A DNA stretch of 64,000 nucleotides from Methylorubrum populi (GCA_036946625.1 JAQIIU010000002.1:496001-560000); one strand, 5' to 3'. Shown: positions 1 through 8,661, numbered from the stretch's first letter. The notes: generated by a model from the sequence alone, not told the origin. Made by a program: numbers and translations.

Positions 1-632
1 ATTGGCTGAACACGCTGGCTCAGCGCCAGGGCATGACGCAGGTCGACATCGCTCGCTGGTCGGGGCGCAAGAACGTCGACCAGAACGTGGCCTACGACCA
101 CATGACCGGCGTCGAGCTCGCAGAGCGAGCCCGTGCCATGATGGATGACGGACGGATGAGGGGCGCCATCGCGGACATGGCAGAGCGCCTGCCGCCGGTC
201 GACCGTCGCGACTTCCTGCGGTCCCAGATCGCGACCGCCCATACGACCGACCTCGGCATGTGCGTCAACGACTGGTCTCTGGCTCCTTGCCACCATCACG
301 GGTCCTGCGCCGATTGCTGCGACCACCTCGTGGTCAAGGGCGACGCGGCCCAGCGCGGGCGAACCGAGACCCTGCTCGCGGAGACCGAGTTCGTCCTCGA
401 CAAGGCCCGCGAGGAGATGGCCGAGGAGAGCTACGGCGCGTCGAACTGGGTGGCCCACCAAACGCGTATGAGGATCGGCTTGCTGTCGATCCTCAAGGTC
501 CACCAGGATCCGGACCTTCCGGACGGTACCCTGGTGCAGGCGAACCCCACGGGCGCCCTGCGCGCACCGCAGCGGCCGCCCGGTGATCCGAGCACGACTG
601 GACGCGACGCCACCGCGCCGGGCCGGGGTTGA
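1..632 (+). CDS. Tyrosine recombinase/integrase, C-terminal part (5' end outside window)
   Basis: The reading frame is open from the first bases, so the gene starts upstream of the window. The visible part begins with a helix followed by 'IARWSGRK' and 'NVAYDHMT', which matches the end of a tyrosine recombinase catalytic domain with the nucleophilic Tyr in 'AYDH'. After this comes an unusual cysteine/histidine cluster (CHHHGSCADCC), probably metal binding, then a helical tail and a Pro/Arg-rich end. It would cut and rejoin DNA to move the element that carries the next genes. Two small coiled-coil genes follow directly, an arrangement typical of integrase-plus-accessory mobility modules. The N-terminal arm-binding region and the catalytic Arg/His residues lie outside the window, so activity cannot be judged. 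Confidence 0.75.
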   Translation, partial: WLNTLAQRQGMTQVDIARWSGRKNVDQNVAYDHMTGVELAERARAMMDDGRMRGAIADMAERLPPVDRRDFLRSQIATAHTTDLGMCVNDWSLAPCHHHGSCADCCDHLVVKGDAAQRGRTETLLAETEFVLDKAREEMAEESYGASNWVAHQTRMRIGLLSILKVHQDPDLPDGTLVQANPTGALRAPQRPPGDPSTTGRDATAPGRG

Positions 633-670
633 GCGCGAAAAGTTAACCCGACGCCAACGGAGGACGGTCG

Positions 671-1237
671 ATGCTGCCGAGGAAGGCGGTTGCCCCCGCG
701 CGAACCCCGCGCGTCGCAGGCGATAAGGACCGCTCGCGGAGGCGAAGGGGCATGGCGCGCGGGAGGGCCGGTGCGGAGCGGGCGGCGCGCGTCCCTGGAC
801 GCCGGCGGATCAAGCCGGAGGAGGTCGAGCGCCTCGTGCGTGAGATACGCACCTGGAACCACGAGCACTCCGCCCTGACGTGGCAGGCCGTCATCGACCT
901 CGCCGAGGGCCTTTTCAGACACAAGTGGACCCGGCAGGCCTTCGAGGGTCGCGCCGAGATCAAGGAGGCGTTCCAGACGCGGCAGGCCGAGAGCGCGAGA
1001 AGGGCGAGGCGCGCCCCGCGCGAGGCGGCCCTGGCCATGTACGCCAGGCAGGTCGAATCCCTGCGGGAGGAGAACAGGCTGCTCAAGGAGAAGCTGGCCG
1101 CCTACGAACAGAAGCTCGCCCGCTACATCGCGAACGCGCTCACGGTGAAGGGGATGACCGAGGCCGTGCTGGACGCAAAGTTGCCGCCCAACGACCGCGG
1201 CCAGACCGACCCGAAATTGAGGGGAGGCGTGAAATGA
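671..1237 (+). CDS. Small basic coiled-coil protein of the integrase module
   Basis: The ATG at 671 has a GGAGG about 8 bases upstream. The 188-residue product starts with an Arg-rich tail. A helical region with 'TWQAVIDLAEG' and 'WTRQAFEGR' follows and resembles a small DNA-binding helical domain. A heptad-rich coiled coil ('LREENRLLKEKLAAYEQKL') lies near residues 135-160. It starts 38 bases after the recombinase and its stop overlaps the next start (ATGA), so the three genes form one operon. By position it is a recombinase accessory protein. The layout recalls the GmtX/Y/Z trio of gammaproteobacterial mobile islands and the accessory gene of Tn554-type elements, but I cannot show homology. 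Confidence 0.6.
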   Translation: MLPRKAVAPARTPRVAGDKDRSRRRRGMARGRAGAERAARVPGRRRIKPEEVERLVREIRTWNHEHSALTWQAVIDLAEGLFRHKWTRQAFEGRAEIKEAFQTRQAESARRARRAPREAALAMYARQVESLREENRLLKEKLAAYEQKLARYIANALTVKGMTEAVLDAKLPPNDRGQTDPKLRGGVK

Positions 1238-1653
1238 CAGCCGGCAAGTCCGGCCGCGAGGTCGGCACGGACAACGTCGAACGGCTCAGGGAGTACCTGG
1301 CCGAGCTGGAGGGCAAGGGCATCCCGCTGCCGACGCGAGGCGGTGAGGCGAACCTGACCGCCATCGCGCTCGCGTGCGGCTTCAATCGCCAGGTTCTCTA
1401 CGTGAACGAGGCGGCCAGGAGGCTGCTCGCCGAGGCGGTCGCAAAGGCAGGCCTCGGCAGGGGCGCCGCCGTTGTCGACGAGGAGACCGACGAGAAGCCC
1501 GTCACCCGCACCGACCGCCGGGACCGGCGGATCCACCAGCTGGAGCAAGAGAACGCCTCCCTGAAGGCGGAGAACGCGGGGTTGCGCGAGCGCGTGCGAC
1601 GCCTGGAGCACGTCGAGTACATCATGATGAGCGGAAGGCGCGTCGCCCCCTAA
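1234..1653 (+). CDS. Small coiled-coil protein, third gene of the integrase trio
   Basis: The start ATG overlaps the stop of the previous gene (ATGA), which implies translational coupling. The 139-residue product has an N-terminal helical part with 'IALACGFNRQVLY', resembling a helix-turn-helix. A charged linker follows, then a C-terminal leucine-zipper-like coiled coil ('LEQENASLKAENAGLRERV'). The second gene also has a DNA-binding-like segment followed by a coiled coil, so the two products could pair. Arg codons here are often AGG, unlike the core genes after 27.5 kb, which favour CGC. The exact family is not recognised. Confidence 0.6.
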   Translation: MTAGKSGREVGTDNVERLREYLAELEGKGIPLPTRGGEANLTAIALACGFNRQVLYVNEAARRLLAEAVAKAGLGRGAAVVDEETDEKPVTRTDRRDRRIHQLEQENASLKAENAGLRERVRRLEHVEYIMMSGRRVAP

Positions 1654-1783
1654 GCGGAGCCAGCCCGCTGCGTGGGCCAGTGCGGCCAGGGTCATTGCTC
1701 GACGTCGATCCGATCGACCTTCTCATGGACGGGTAGCCCCTGCCTGAATTAGGCCAGGCCGACACCTCGCCCGGAGGTTATAG

Positions 1784-2860
1784 GTGACCATCAAGCAACA
1801 CAGCCGAGCACGCCAAGTGGAGCTCGGACGCCGCATCATGGACCGCCACAAGGTCTATCTCGATGCCTGCTTCTGGATCGTGCTTCGAGACACCGAACTT
1901 GGTGCGCGCACAGGCGCGCCGGAACGGAAGCTGCTGCATTTCCTGAGGCGCGGCGTACGCGACGGCAAACTGCTCTGCCCGGTGAGCGCGGGCATGTTCT
2001 TGGAGCTCATGAAGCAGCCGTTCACGGCCACGCGCCGGCGCGCGACGGCCCAGATGATCGACGAACTGAGCCTCGGGGTGACAGCGGTCGCTCCGGAGGT
2101 CCTTTGGCGCACGGAGATCCGCCGCTTCCTGCTCAAGGCCAGGGGGGAAACGAGGCTCTACCCAATGCAGGAGCTGATCTGGACCAAGGTCGCCAACGTC
2201 CTGGGTGACCACTACCCTGAGTTCCCGGGGATGCCGCCGGAACAGCAGCTGGCTCTCCAGCAGAAGTTCTACGACCATCTATGGGAGCAGCCCCTGGTCG
2301 CCATCGTGGACAGGATCGGAAATGCCTCCCCGGCGGGTGACGGGTTTCGCCGACTGAGCGCGGAGACGAATGTCGAGAATCGGAAACATCGCGACGAGCT
2401 GAAAAGCTTCGAGGGGACGTACGACATCGAGCTGCGGGGAGCGACCGAGATGGCGGCCGAAGCCGTGGCAGACGTGCTCGTCGAGCTGGCCAGCAAGGAT
2501 GCAGGGCGACCGCCCCCACGGACTCCCGAGGATCGCGCGGCCGTGGTCAAAATCGGCCAGAGCCTGCTCTACCAGGCGATGAGGAAGCCCGAGCATCGAA
2601 GCGAGCTTCGCTCCCTACACGTCGAGGCGGCGATTCATGCCAGCATGCGCTGGGACAAGGAGCGCAAGTTCAAGCCCAACGACTATTTCGACTTCCAGCA
2701 TGCGGCCGTCGCGCTGAGTTATTGCGATGCCTTCCTCGCGGAGGTCCCGCTGCACGTCCTGGTGACGCGGCCACAGGTCGCCCTGCAGAAGGTCAACGGT
2801 TGCGAGGTCATCTCGGATATCGGCGTGGCGGCCGATTACGTTCGCAGGCTGGTTTCCTGA
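1784..2860 (+). CDS. PIN-like domain protein
   Basis: The GTG start has a GGAGG 8 bases upstream; an internal ATG at 1838 is the alternative. The 358-residue product has a PIN-type first strand with the acidic residue in 'VYLDACFW' (D27). A late acidic motif, 'NDYFDFQHAAVALSYCDAF' (D300, D303), sits where PIN nucleases place their last metal ligands. The long helical insertion between them is larger than in VapC toxins, which have about 130 residues. It probably cleaves RNA and acts in defence or as a toxin. No VapB-like antitoxin gene is adjacent. It lies just downstream of the integrase trio, where cargo is expected. Confidence 0.6.
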   Translation: MTIKQHSRARQVELGRRIMDRHKVYLDACFWIVLRDTELGARTGAPERKLLHFLRRGVRDGKLLCPVSAGMFLELMKQPFTATRRRATAQMIDELSLGVTAVAPEVLWRTEIRRFLLKARGETRLYPMQELIWTKVANVLGDHYPEFPGMPPEQQLALQQKFYDHLWEQPLVAIVDRIGNASPAGDGFRRLSAETNVENRKHRDELKSFEGTYDIELRGATEMAAEAVADVLVELASKDAGRPPPRTPEDRAAVVKIGQSLLYQAMRKPEHRSELRSLHVEAAIHASMRWDKERKFKPNDYFDFQHAAVALSYCDAFLAEVPLHVLVTRPQVALQKVNGCEVISDIGVAADYVRRLVS

Positions 2861-3092
2861 GGGGGGATCGGGCGTGCGCCGTTCGCGACTGGCCATATTC
2901 GTGCGGGGTAGCCAGATGCGGCTCCGCAAACCCCGTCGGGTGCCGACCCGCGTCTCGGGACAGGCCTTTGAAGACCGGCAGCATGGCGAAGCGGCCAGGG
3001 CATCGTACGGTTGACCCGGACAGGCACGTCCGTTCGCAAGCAACCTGGCGCCGTGGGTTCCAGGCGTCGGGTTCGGCCAACTATGATTGGGC

Positions 3093-3716
3093 ATGCAGGA
3101 CACATCGGAGCTTCTCCCGCGGGTCTTCCAGGCCAACCTCGACCGCCTCTACACGCGGGTCGTGCGGTCGGCCCTGGACCTCCTGCCGACCCACGCCGAC
3201 GCGCTGATCGCCGGGCCGGGTCCTGCGGATGAGCTCCTGGCCCGGCTGGCCATGCAGGTCGACAACCACACGGCCCAGGAAGCATGCCGGGCGTTCGCCC
3301 TCGTCCTAGCCGCGACGTTCGAACGTCAGTTGCGGCTCTGGAGCCGTATGGTTCTACCCGAGCTTGGAGCTGCACGTGTAGCCCGGTGTAAGGTCGCCGG
3401 TCTCCTTGATAGGATAATGGCGGTACGAGGCCTGGAGCTGGCCCCTGACGTTCGTCCCGCCATCGAAGAGATGCTGCTCCTCGCCAACGTAGTCCGGCAT
3501 GGTGACGGCCCGTCGTGCGACGCGCTCCGCAAGGTAGCACCCGATCTCTGGGGCCCGGGTGTGGGGACGTTCGATCAGGCGATGCCGGCGTCGCCACTCC
3601 ACAGCGACGGCCTCGGAATCGGTCCGGCCGATCTCCACCGTTACGCCTCGGCGCTGTTCCAGTTCTGGGGAGCGGCGGACGCAATGCCGTTGGCAACGGT
3701 CGATGCCCCATATTGA
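3093..3716 (+). CDS. All-helical protein with a HEPN-like RH motif
   Basis: The 207-residue product is predicted helical throughout. The segment 'LLLANVVRHGDG' (R135, H136) resembles the conserved 'ANVVKHG' helix of HEPN-like proteins found in defence islands, whose R-x(n)-H residues cut RNA. The Arg and His are adjacent here, so a catalytic RxxxxH motif is not shown. An alternative TTG start lies 6 bases upstream. The gene stands alone, converging on the ABC-3C ATPase gene with 30 bases between the stops. The function is inference; a purely structural role is equally possible. Confidence 0.5.
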   Translation: MQDTSELLPRVFQANLDRLYTRVVRSALDLLPTHADALIAGPGPADELLARLAMQVDNHTAQEACRAFALVLAATFERQLRLWSRMVLPELGAARVARCKVAGLLDRIMAVRGLELAPDVRPAIEEMLLLANVVRHGDGPSCDALRKVAPDLWGPGVGTFDQAMPASPLHSDGLGIGPADLHRYASALFQFWGAADAMPLATVDAPY

Positions 3717-3746
3717 CGAAAGTGCATGATTGGCGCCGGAAAAGGC

Positions 3747-5627
3747 TTAGTTCGGAAAGAAGCCCTTCCTGTCTCCAATGCCCTTTTCGCCAGCGAAGAT
3801 GGTGATGCGCGAGCCATCGCCCAAAGGGATCGGCGGAGCATCGTTTTCGATGATGACGTACTGCACGTCGATGGAGGTGCGTAGCAGGTAGTCGTAGAAG
3901 TGATGGTTGAGCTTCGTCGCGCTGACGAGCCTCTCGTCCTCGGCAAGCTCGCCATGCCTCGACGTGTGCGCATCGCGGTAGCTCAGCAGCGGGCTGTCGA
4001 GCGCGATGATCCCGGGGTGGGGAAGACCCCTCCGACGGCAGTAGACCAGCACCCCGATCTTGAAGGCGGCATGCATCAGGGCGCGGACGCCCTTCCCGTT
4101 CCCACGGCGGCTTTCGCCGCTGAGGAGGATGTCGTGACTCTTCGTGTCAAACGATATGCGCGGCGGCCCGGGGAAACGCCACTCCTCCAGAATGTCCTGC
4201 ACGTCGGCGGCGAACTCGTCACCGACGCTTCCGCTGACGCCGGCGACGACGCTTCCGCGTGGCAAGGTGGTCGGCTTGAACGCCTCGATCTCCCTTTTCC
4301 TGGCCCGGAGATCCTCGATCCGTCGCTGCACCGCCAAGCCTCGACGAACCTGCTCGCGGGATTGGTCGAGACGCTCGTATGAGGCGCGTACCGAGCTCTC
4401 CAGCGGTTGCTCGTCCCTTATGGATGCCTCGATACCCTCGATCTCCTCAGTGCGGTCCTTGATGGAGGCATCCAGGCCGTCGGCCTTGACGGACAACGCC
4501 GCAATCGTTCGCCTGAGGTCCGCGAGCTCCAGCCGGATCTTCCTGGTCTCCGCCTCGACTGCCGCATAGGTCTGTTCGATCTCAGCCATGCCATGGCTGT
4601 GGCGCTGATGCTCGGGATCCGCACCGCATTGGGGACAGGGGCGCCGGGCACCGGCCAGCAGGGCGGCCCCTCCTTCGGCCAGGGCATCGAGCCGGTCGAT
4701 GTCGGTGTCGTAGACCTCCCCGAGGAGCCTGAACCGATCGAGCGTCATCGCGACTTCCGTGCGGCGGTCCTCGAAGGTGGCCAGGTCCGCCAGCGCCGTC
4801 CGACGCCGCGTCCGCAGTTCGTCGAGCCTGTCCTGGCAGGCCGCTGCCTCGGCGGCCACCGCGGCGAGGGACCCCTCGATGCGTCCCTCCTGTCCCTCCA
4901 AGTCGTCGGCTTCGGGCCACCCCGCGTCCAGCTCAGCCTCCGCGGCGGAGAGGAGCTCGTCGATGAGCTCCAGCTTGCCGGCGTTGCCCCGCCGCTGCGT
5001 CTCCGAGCTCTCGACCGTTGTAGTCGCAGAGCCATCGATGCCCGTCAGGTGGAACTTGAAGACGTTCTTGTTGAAGGTATCGCCCCCTCGTACGTCGATC
5101 ACGGTCGGGCTGTGATCGGCCATCATGCTGGTCTCATCCGTCAGGACGTACGGAGCAACATGGCGGAAGGTGAAGGCGGCCTTGTCGCCGTTCAGCGTGC
5201 GGTCGATCAGCTTGCCGGCGTTGCTCCGGATGCCGAGCTCGGCCAGCAGCAGCGCCGAAAGGCTGAGGGTCTTGATCGACTTGTGGTCGGCGGAAAGGGA
5301 CTGGCTTGGCTGCCCCGGGGAGAGGGGGTCGACCTCGCCGTCGTATAGGTCGAAGTGGCCTCCCGCCACCGCCCTGGCGAGGGTCACCCTCCCGCGGTCA
5401 GGCAGGTCCAACGTGAGCCAGACGCGCTCGTATCCACGCAGGTACCGGATGTCGGGCAGGGGTGACCCACTGCCGAACATGAAGTCGAGCGCTGCCAGGA
5501 TGAACGACTTGCCGGCATTGCTGGCGCCCCAAACGACATTGACCCGGGGAACGAAGGCGAGGTCCGCCACGGGACGATCGGGGCCCGTGATCGCTAAGCG
5601 ACGCAGGATGAAGCGGTGGAGCGACAT
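3747..5627 (-). CDS. ABC-3C system SMC-like ATPase (DUF3732-type) with zinc-hook motif
   Basis: The roughly 626-residue product is built like a small Rad50/SMC protein. The N-terminal Walker A is 'GASNAGKS' (about residues 34-41). Two coiled-coil arms with a CPQC zinc-hook-like turn (C331, C334) follow. The C-terminal half has an ABC-signature-like 'LLSGESRRGNGKG' and a Walker B 'IIALDSP' (D544). This layout matches the DUF3732 ATPase of ABC-three-component conflict systems. It is the last gene of a tight three-gene operon and starts 2 bases after the middle-component stop; a TTG at 5633 would overlap that stop. By family it should sense a threat and license the nuclease effector. Confidence 0.8.
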   Translation of the reverse strand: MSLHRFILRRLAITGPDRPVADLAFVPRVNVVWGASNAGKSFILAALDFMFGSGSPLPDIRYLRGYERVWLTLDLPDRGRVTLARAVAGGHFDLYDGEVDPLSPGQPSQSLSADHKSIKTLSLSALLLAELGIRSNAGKLIDRTLNGDKAAFTFRHVAPYVLTDETSMMADHSPTVIDVRGGDTFNKNVFKFHLTGIDGSATTTVESSETQRRGNAGKLELIDELLSAAEAELDAGWPEADDLEGQEGRIEGSLAAVAAEAAACQDRLDELRTRRRTALADLATFEDRRTEVAMTLDRFRLLGEVYDTDIDRLDALAEGGAALLAGARRPCPQCGADPEHQRHSHGMAEIEQTYAAVEAETRKIRLELADLRRTIAALSVKADGLDASIKDRTEEIEGIEASIRDEQPLESSVRASYERLDQSREQVRRGLAVQRRIEDLRARKREIEAFKPTTLPRGSVVAGVSGSVGDEFAADVQDILEEWRFPGPPRISFDTKSHDILLSGESRRGNGKGVRALMHAAFKIGVLVYCRRRGLPHPGIIALDSPLLSYRDAHTSRHGELAEDERLVSATKLNHHFYDYLLRTSIDVQYVIIENDAPPIPLGDGSRITIFAGEKGIGDRKGFFPN

Positions 5628-5629
5628 GC

Positions 5630-6121
5630 TCAAACTTCCCGCGCGGGTCGCTCGGCCGCGTTGAAGGCCTCAGCCCAGTCGCCGAGGCGGGCCCGCAGTC
5701 GGTCCCTGAAACCGTCCTTGGTGTGGAGTTCCACTTCCTCGCGGATCCAAGCGGAGCACCGCTTCAGCCTCTCGGAGTAGGGGGTCTCAAGAAGCTCGAC
5801 GTAGGCGGCAGCCTCGTCGCTGGCACGGTAGGAGATCCCGTTCGCGTCGTGTGCCTCCGCCACCAGGTGGCACTGCCGCATCAGGCGGAGGCTCTGTTCG
5901 ACCAGACGGCGCCGGACGAGAAGCTCGCCCTTGCGCTCAGGAACGGCGGTGTGGAGGCTCGGCGGTCCGCCATGGTCACCCGTGTGCACGACGACATGGT
6001 CGAACAGGACCATCTCCTGGAGGTCCACGCCCACCGGACGCAGGTGCTCCAGAACGATCACCGCGCGGATGCCCGTCTCCAGAAGCGAGTTGTAGAGGTC
6101 GCCGAATCCGTCGGGCCTCAT
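5630..6121 (-). CDS. ABC-3C system middle component
   Basis: The start is the ATG at 6121, which overlaps the effector stop as ATGA; an earlier in-frame ATG at 6163 lies inside the effector gene. The 163-residue product has helical segments ('GFGDLYNSLLETGIRAVIVLEHL', 'LLVRRRLVEQSLRLMRQCHLV') consistent with the small winged-helix-like middle component of ABC-3C systems. It sits between the nuclease and the ATPase genes, as this family requires, and should bridge them. Identification rests mainly on size, position and neighbours, because these subunits diverge rapidly. Confidence 0.7.
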   Translation of the reverse strand: MRPDGFGDLYNSLLETGIRAVIVLEHLRPVGVDLQEMVLFDHVVVHTGDHGGPPSLHTAVPERKGELLVRRRLVEQSLRLMRQCHLVAEAHDANGISYRASDEAAAYVELLETPYSERLKRCSAWIREEVELHTKDGFRDRLRARLGDWAEAFNAAERPAREV

Positions 6122-7173
6122 GGCATCCACTTCATGGTTCCTTCGTTCGCGAGGTGATGGCATACGCCCTGGCGAACCGGTACCCGCACCAAGGTGCCCC
6201 CGATGGCGGTCGCCATGAGCGAGGCGTGATCCATGACCGCACGGAGGCGGTCAAACCCGTTCGGGTGGTCGCGGCGATGGATGCCTATGACACCAAAATA
6301 GACGTCCTTCTGGAAAGCGGCGAGCGCCCGGGCATCGGTGTTATCCCGATGGAAGCGCTTGAAGACCGATGCCTCGAAGAAGCGCGTCCTATGGTCACCC
6401 AGATCGGGGCCGTACTCGGCGTCGATCAGGATCGCATCCACGGATTGGAACGAGGAGCCGCGAGCCTCTCCGTAGACCCTGCGCAGCTGGTCGAGGTACC
6501 CGATTTCCTCGGCCTGGAGCGTCGCAGGCGCCTCGCCGGCGGGGGCCTCGCCCGGTGGAAGCCTCAACACGCGATTCAGGGCTGCCGCGGCAGAGGGGTG
6601 CTTCACGAGATCGGTCGTCGACAGGTAGCTCACCTGGCCGAAATCGTAGGCCTCGATGAGGGCCCTGAGCTTCGGGGTTAGGGGGACCAGGGCGCCTCCG
6701 CGCGCGGTTATGCCCGACGCGCAGTAGTCATCCCACCTCGCAAGAAGCTCGGCCCGAAGCTTCGAAGGATTGAGGATCAGATCCCGCAGCGGGCCTGTGA
6801 TGCCGCGAGGGGCGACGTAGATGTACTTCGCCGGCAGCGTCAGATATGCGCCCTCGGCGTGGTGGTAGAAGACCTTGCCGAGCTCGACGAGCGCCTCCGG
6901 CGCACCGAGCGCGCTGCGATACGTCTTCCGCTTGCACTGGTAGAGGTGCCACGGCCCTTCGTGCTTCGCCGTCGTCAGGAAACCGACGACGTCGCGGCCT
7001 TTGTCGTTGGCCTGACCCATCCGATGGACCACGACGTAGCCCTCACCGATCCTATCGGCAAAGAGCTCGATGAATTCCTCCAGTTCGTCGTCGCTGGCTT
7101 CCTTGAGACGTATGGCGAGACTGGTCACGTTTGAGTCCGGGTGCTCGGCTGCGCTCAACCTGAGATGGCTCAT
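6118..7173 (-). CDS. ABC-3C system effector with restriction-endonuclease-like N-terminal domain
   Basis: The 351-residue product carries a PD-(D/E)xK-type nuclease signature near the N terminus: 'DKGRDVVGF' (D61) followed by 'WHLYQCKRK' (Q79, K81). This is the pattern of Mrr-like restriction endonucleases. The remaining 250 residues would form the ABC-3C C-terminal domain that docks to the middle component. It is the first gene of the operon. The upstream 100 bases to the resolvase gene should hold the promoter. Predicted role: degrade DNA when the ATPase is triggered. The family assignment of the C-terminal domain is by context only. Confidence 0.75.
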   Translation of the reverse strand: MSHLRLSAAEHPDSNVTSLAIRLKEASDDELEEFIELFADRIGEGYVVVHRMGQANDKGRDVVGFLTTAKHEGPWHLYQCKRKTYRSALGAPEALVELGKVFYHHAEGAYLTLPAKYIYVAPRGITGPLRDLILNPSKLRAELLARWDDYCASGITARGGALVPLTPKLRALIEAYDFGQVSYLSTTDLVKHPSAAAALNRVLRLPPGEAPAGEAPATLQAEEIGYLDQLRRVYGEARGSSFQSVDAILIDAEYGPDLGDHRTRFFEASVFKRFHRDNTDARALAAFQKDVYFGVIGIHRRDHPNGFDRLRAVMDHASLMATAIGGTLVRVPVRQGVCHHLANEGTMKWMP

Positions 7174-7274
7174 ACAGCTAAGGCTGAAACTCGGCTGGCC
7201 CGCAACCCTCGCGCGAGATCCGAGAGGTTACGCCGGCCGTCGTGTTGTGACCCCCGCACACGGTAGGTGAACGT

Positions 7275-7868
7275 TCAGGGGCACGACGCGGTTACGGCGA
7301 GTTGTCTGGCCAACGTTCTGTAGATGGTCGGGCGAGAGACCGAGAACAGGTCGGCCAGGTCGCCGACCGAGTGGTCGCCGGCATCGTGCATCCGGCGCAC
7401 CTCCCGCTGCTGCTTGGGCGACAGCTTGGGCTGCTTGCCGCGCAGCTTGCCCCGGGAGCGGGCGATGGCCATGCCCTCACGGGTGCGCAGCCGGATGAGG
7501 TCGCTCTCGAACTCCGCGAAGGTGGCGAGGATGTTGAAGAACATCCGCCCCATGGGGTCTCCCGGATCGTAGACGGACGTCCCGAGGGCGAGGCGGACGC
7601 CACGGGCGACGAGGCCATCGGCGATGGCTCTCGCGTCGGGCACGGACCGGGCGAGGCGGTCCAGCTTGGGCACGACCAGGGTGTCGCCGGCACGGGCGGC
7701 CGCAAGGGCCTGGTCGAGCCCGGGTCGCGCACGGTTCGTGCCGCTCAACCCATAGTCGGTGTAGATGCGCTCAGGCGCGACGCCGAGCCCTTCCAGCGCG
7801 GCGCGCTGGGCAGAGAGGTCTTGCTTGTCGGTCGAGCAGCGGGCGTAGCCGATGAGGATCGTCGTCAT
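7275..7868 (-). CDS. Serine recombinase (resolvase/invertase family)
   Basis: The 197-residue product is full length for a Tn3-resolvase/Hin-type enzyme. It has 'YARCSTDKQDL' with the catalytic Ser12, 'VVPKLDRLARS', 'FNILATFAEFESDLIRLRTREG' (the long E helix), and a C-terminal helix-turn-helix 'SVGDLADLFSVSRPTIYRTL' that binds its site. It would invert or resolve DNA between short sites. It reads in the same direction as the ABC-3C operon and lies immediately upstream, so it may mark an older element boundary. No paired res sites were recognised. Confidence 0.9.
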   Translation of the reverse strand: MTTILIGYARCSTDKQDLSAQRAALEGLGVAPERIYTDYGLSGTNRARPGLDQALAAARAGDTLVVPKLDRLARSVPDARAIADGLVARGVRLALGTSVYDPGDPMGRMFFNILATFAEFESDLIRLRTREGMAIARSRGKLRGKQPKLSPKQQREVRRMHDAGDHSVGDLADLFSVSRPTIYRTLARQLAVTASCP

Positions 7869-8139
7869 GGCAATCAGTGTACGTTTGAGGCTCCCTCATT
7901 GAAAGGATCAGCGTACGGGTCTTGTGAGACGACCCGTCCCCTCGGGCCGGCCTGGGCGGAAGGGGTTCGGCAAGCGTGTCCGTTGGACGACCCTCATACG
8001 GACAGGCGGGAATGACCGGGTCGGGTGGTTTGCCGTCTGTCGGCTTCCGGGTGACATGGGCTTCAAACCGGACGGAGCAGTTTCCGCCTCCGCAGGTAAG
8101 ACCCTTCTTGGATCAAGCCGTAGCTGATAGACCCTGAGC

Positions 8140-8661
8140 ATGAACGACGCCCTCGACCACTTGATGATGGGCCACGCCCTCGAAGAGGCGCAACGGGCCT
8201 TGGTCAACATGCATTTCCCCGTTGGAGCCGTGTTGGCAACGGGGCAACACGTCATTGCAACCGGTCACAAGGCTATGGGGTCGAACCACCTCGATCATGC
8301 CGAAATGGTCGTATTCCGCGCAGCATTCCAAGGTGACTATGGCTTCTCGCGCGAAGATGGTCTGTGCCTCTATACGACGCTTGAACCCTGCATCATGTGT
8401 TGGGGAACGCTGCGACACCTGCCCATCATACGACTGGTCTACGCGATGGAGGACGCCTACGGCGGCTGCGCGCATGTTTCTGACGCTGCACTTCCTCCTC
8501 GGCATCAAAGCCGCCCGCTGCTCGTAAGTCGGGGGGTTCGTAGGGAAGAGGCGCGGGAACTGTTCCGGCAGTTTCTCGACACGACCCATGAGCCATTCTG
8601 GGTGACTGGCGGTGCTGCCGAGTTTGCCGAGTCGGTTCGCGCAACGTCGACCGGCCCCTAA
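8140..8661 (+). CDS. Nucleoside/nucleotide deaminase (CMP/dCMP deaminase fold)
   Basis: The 173-residue product has the zinc site of the cytidine/deoxycytidylate deaminase superfamily: 'DHAEMVVF' (H53, catalytic E55) and 'LEPCIMCWGT' (C84, C87). The 'TLEPCIMC' form is closest to the TadA/guanine deaminase branch. The middle is otherwise divergent, and the C-terminal tail does not match tRNA-binding TadA, so the substrate is open (free nucleoside or base). It stands alone between a resolvase and a non-coding stretch. Given its island location it may be a defence or nucleotide-modifying gene. It is not the chromosomal tadA by context. Confidence 0.75.
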   Translation: MNDALDHLMMGHALEEAQRALVNMHFPVGAVLATGQHVIATGHKAMGSNHLDHAEMVVFRAAFQGDYGFSREDGLCLYTTLEPCIMCWGTLRHLPIIRLVYAMEDAYGGCAHVSDAALPPRHQSRPLLVSRGVRREEARELFRQFLDTTHEPFWVTGGAAEFAESVRATSTGP

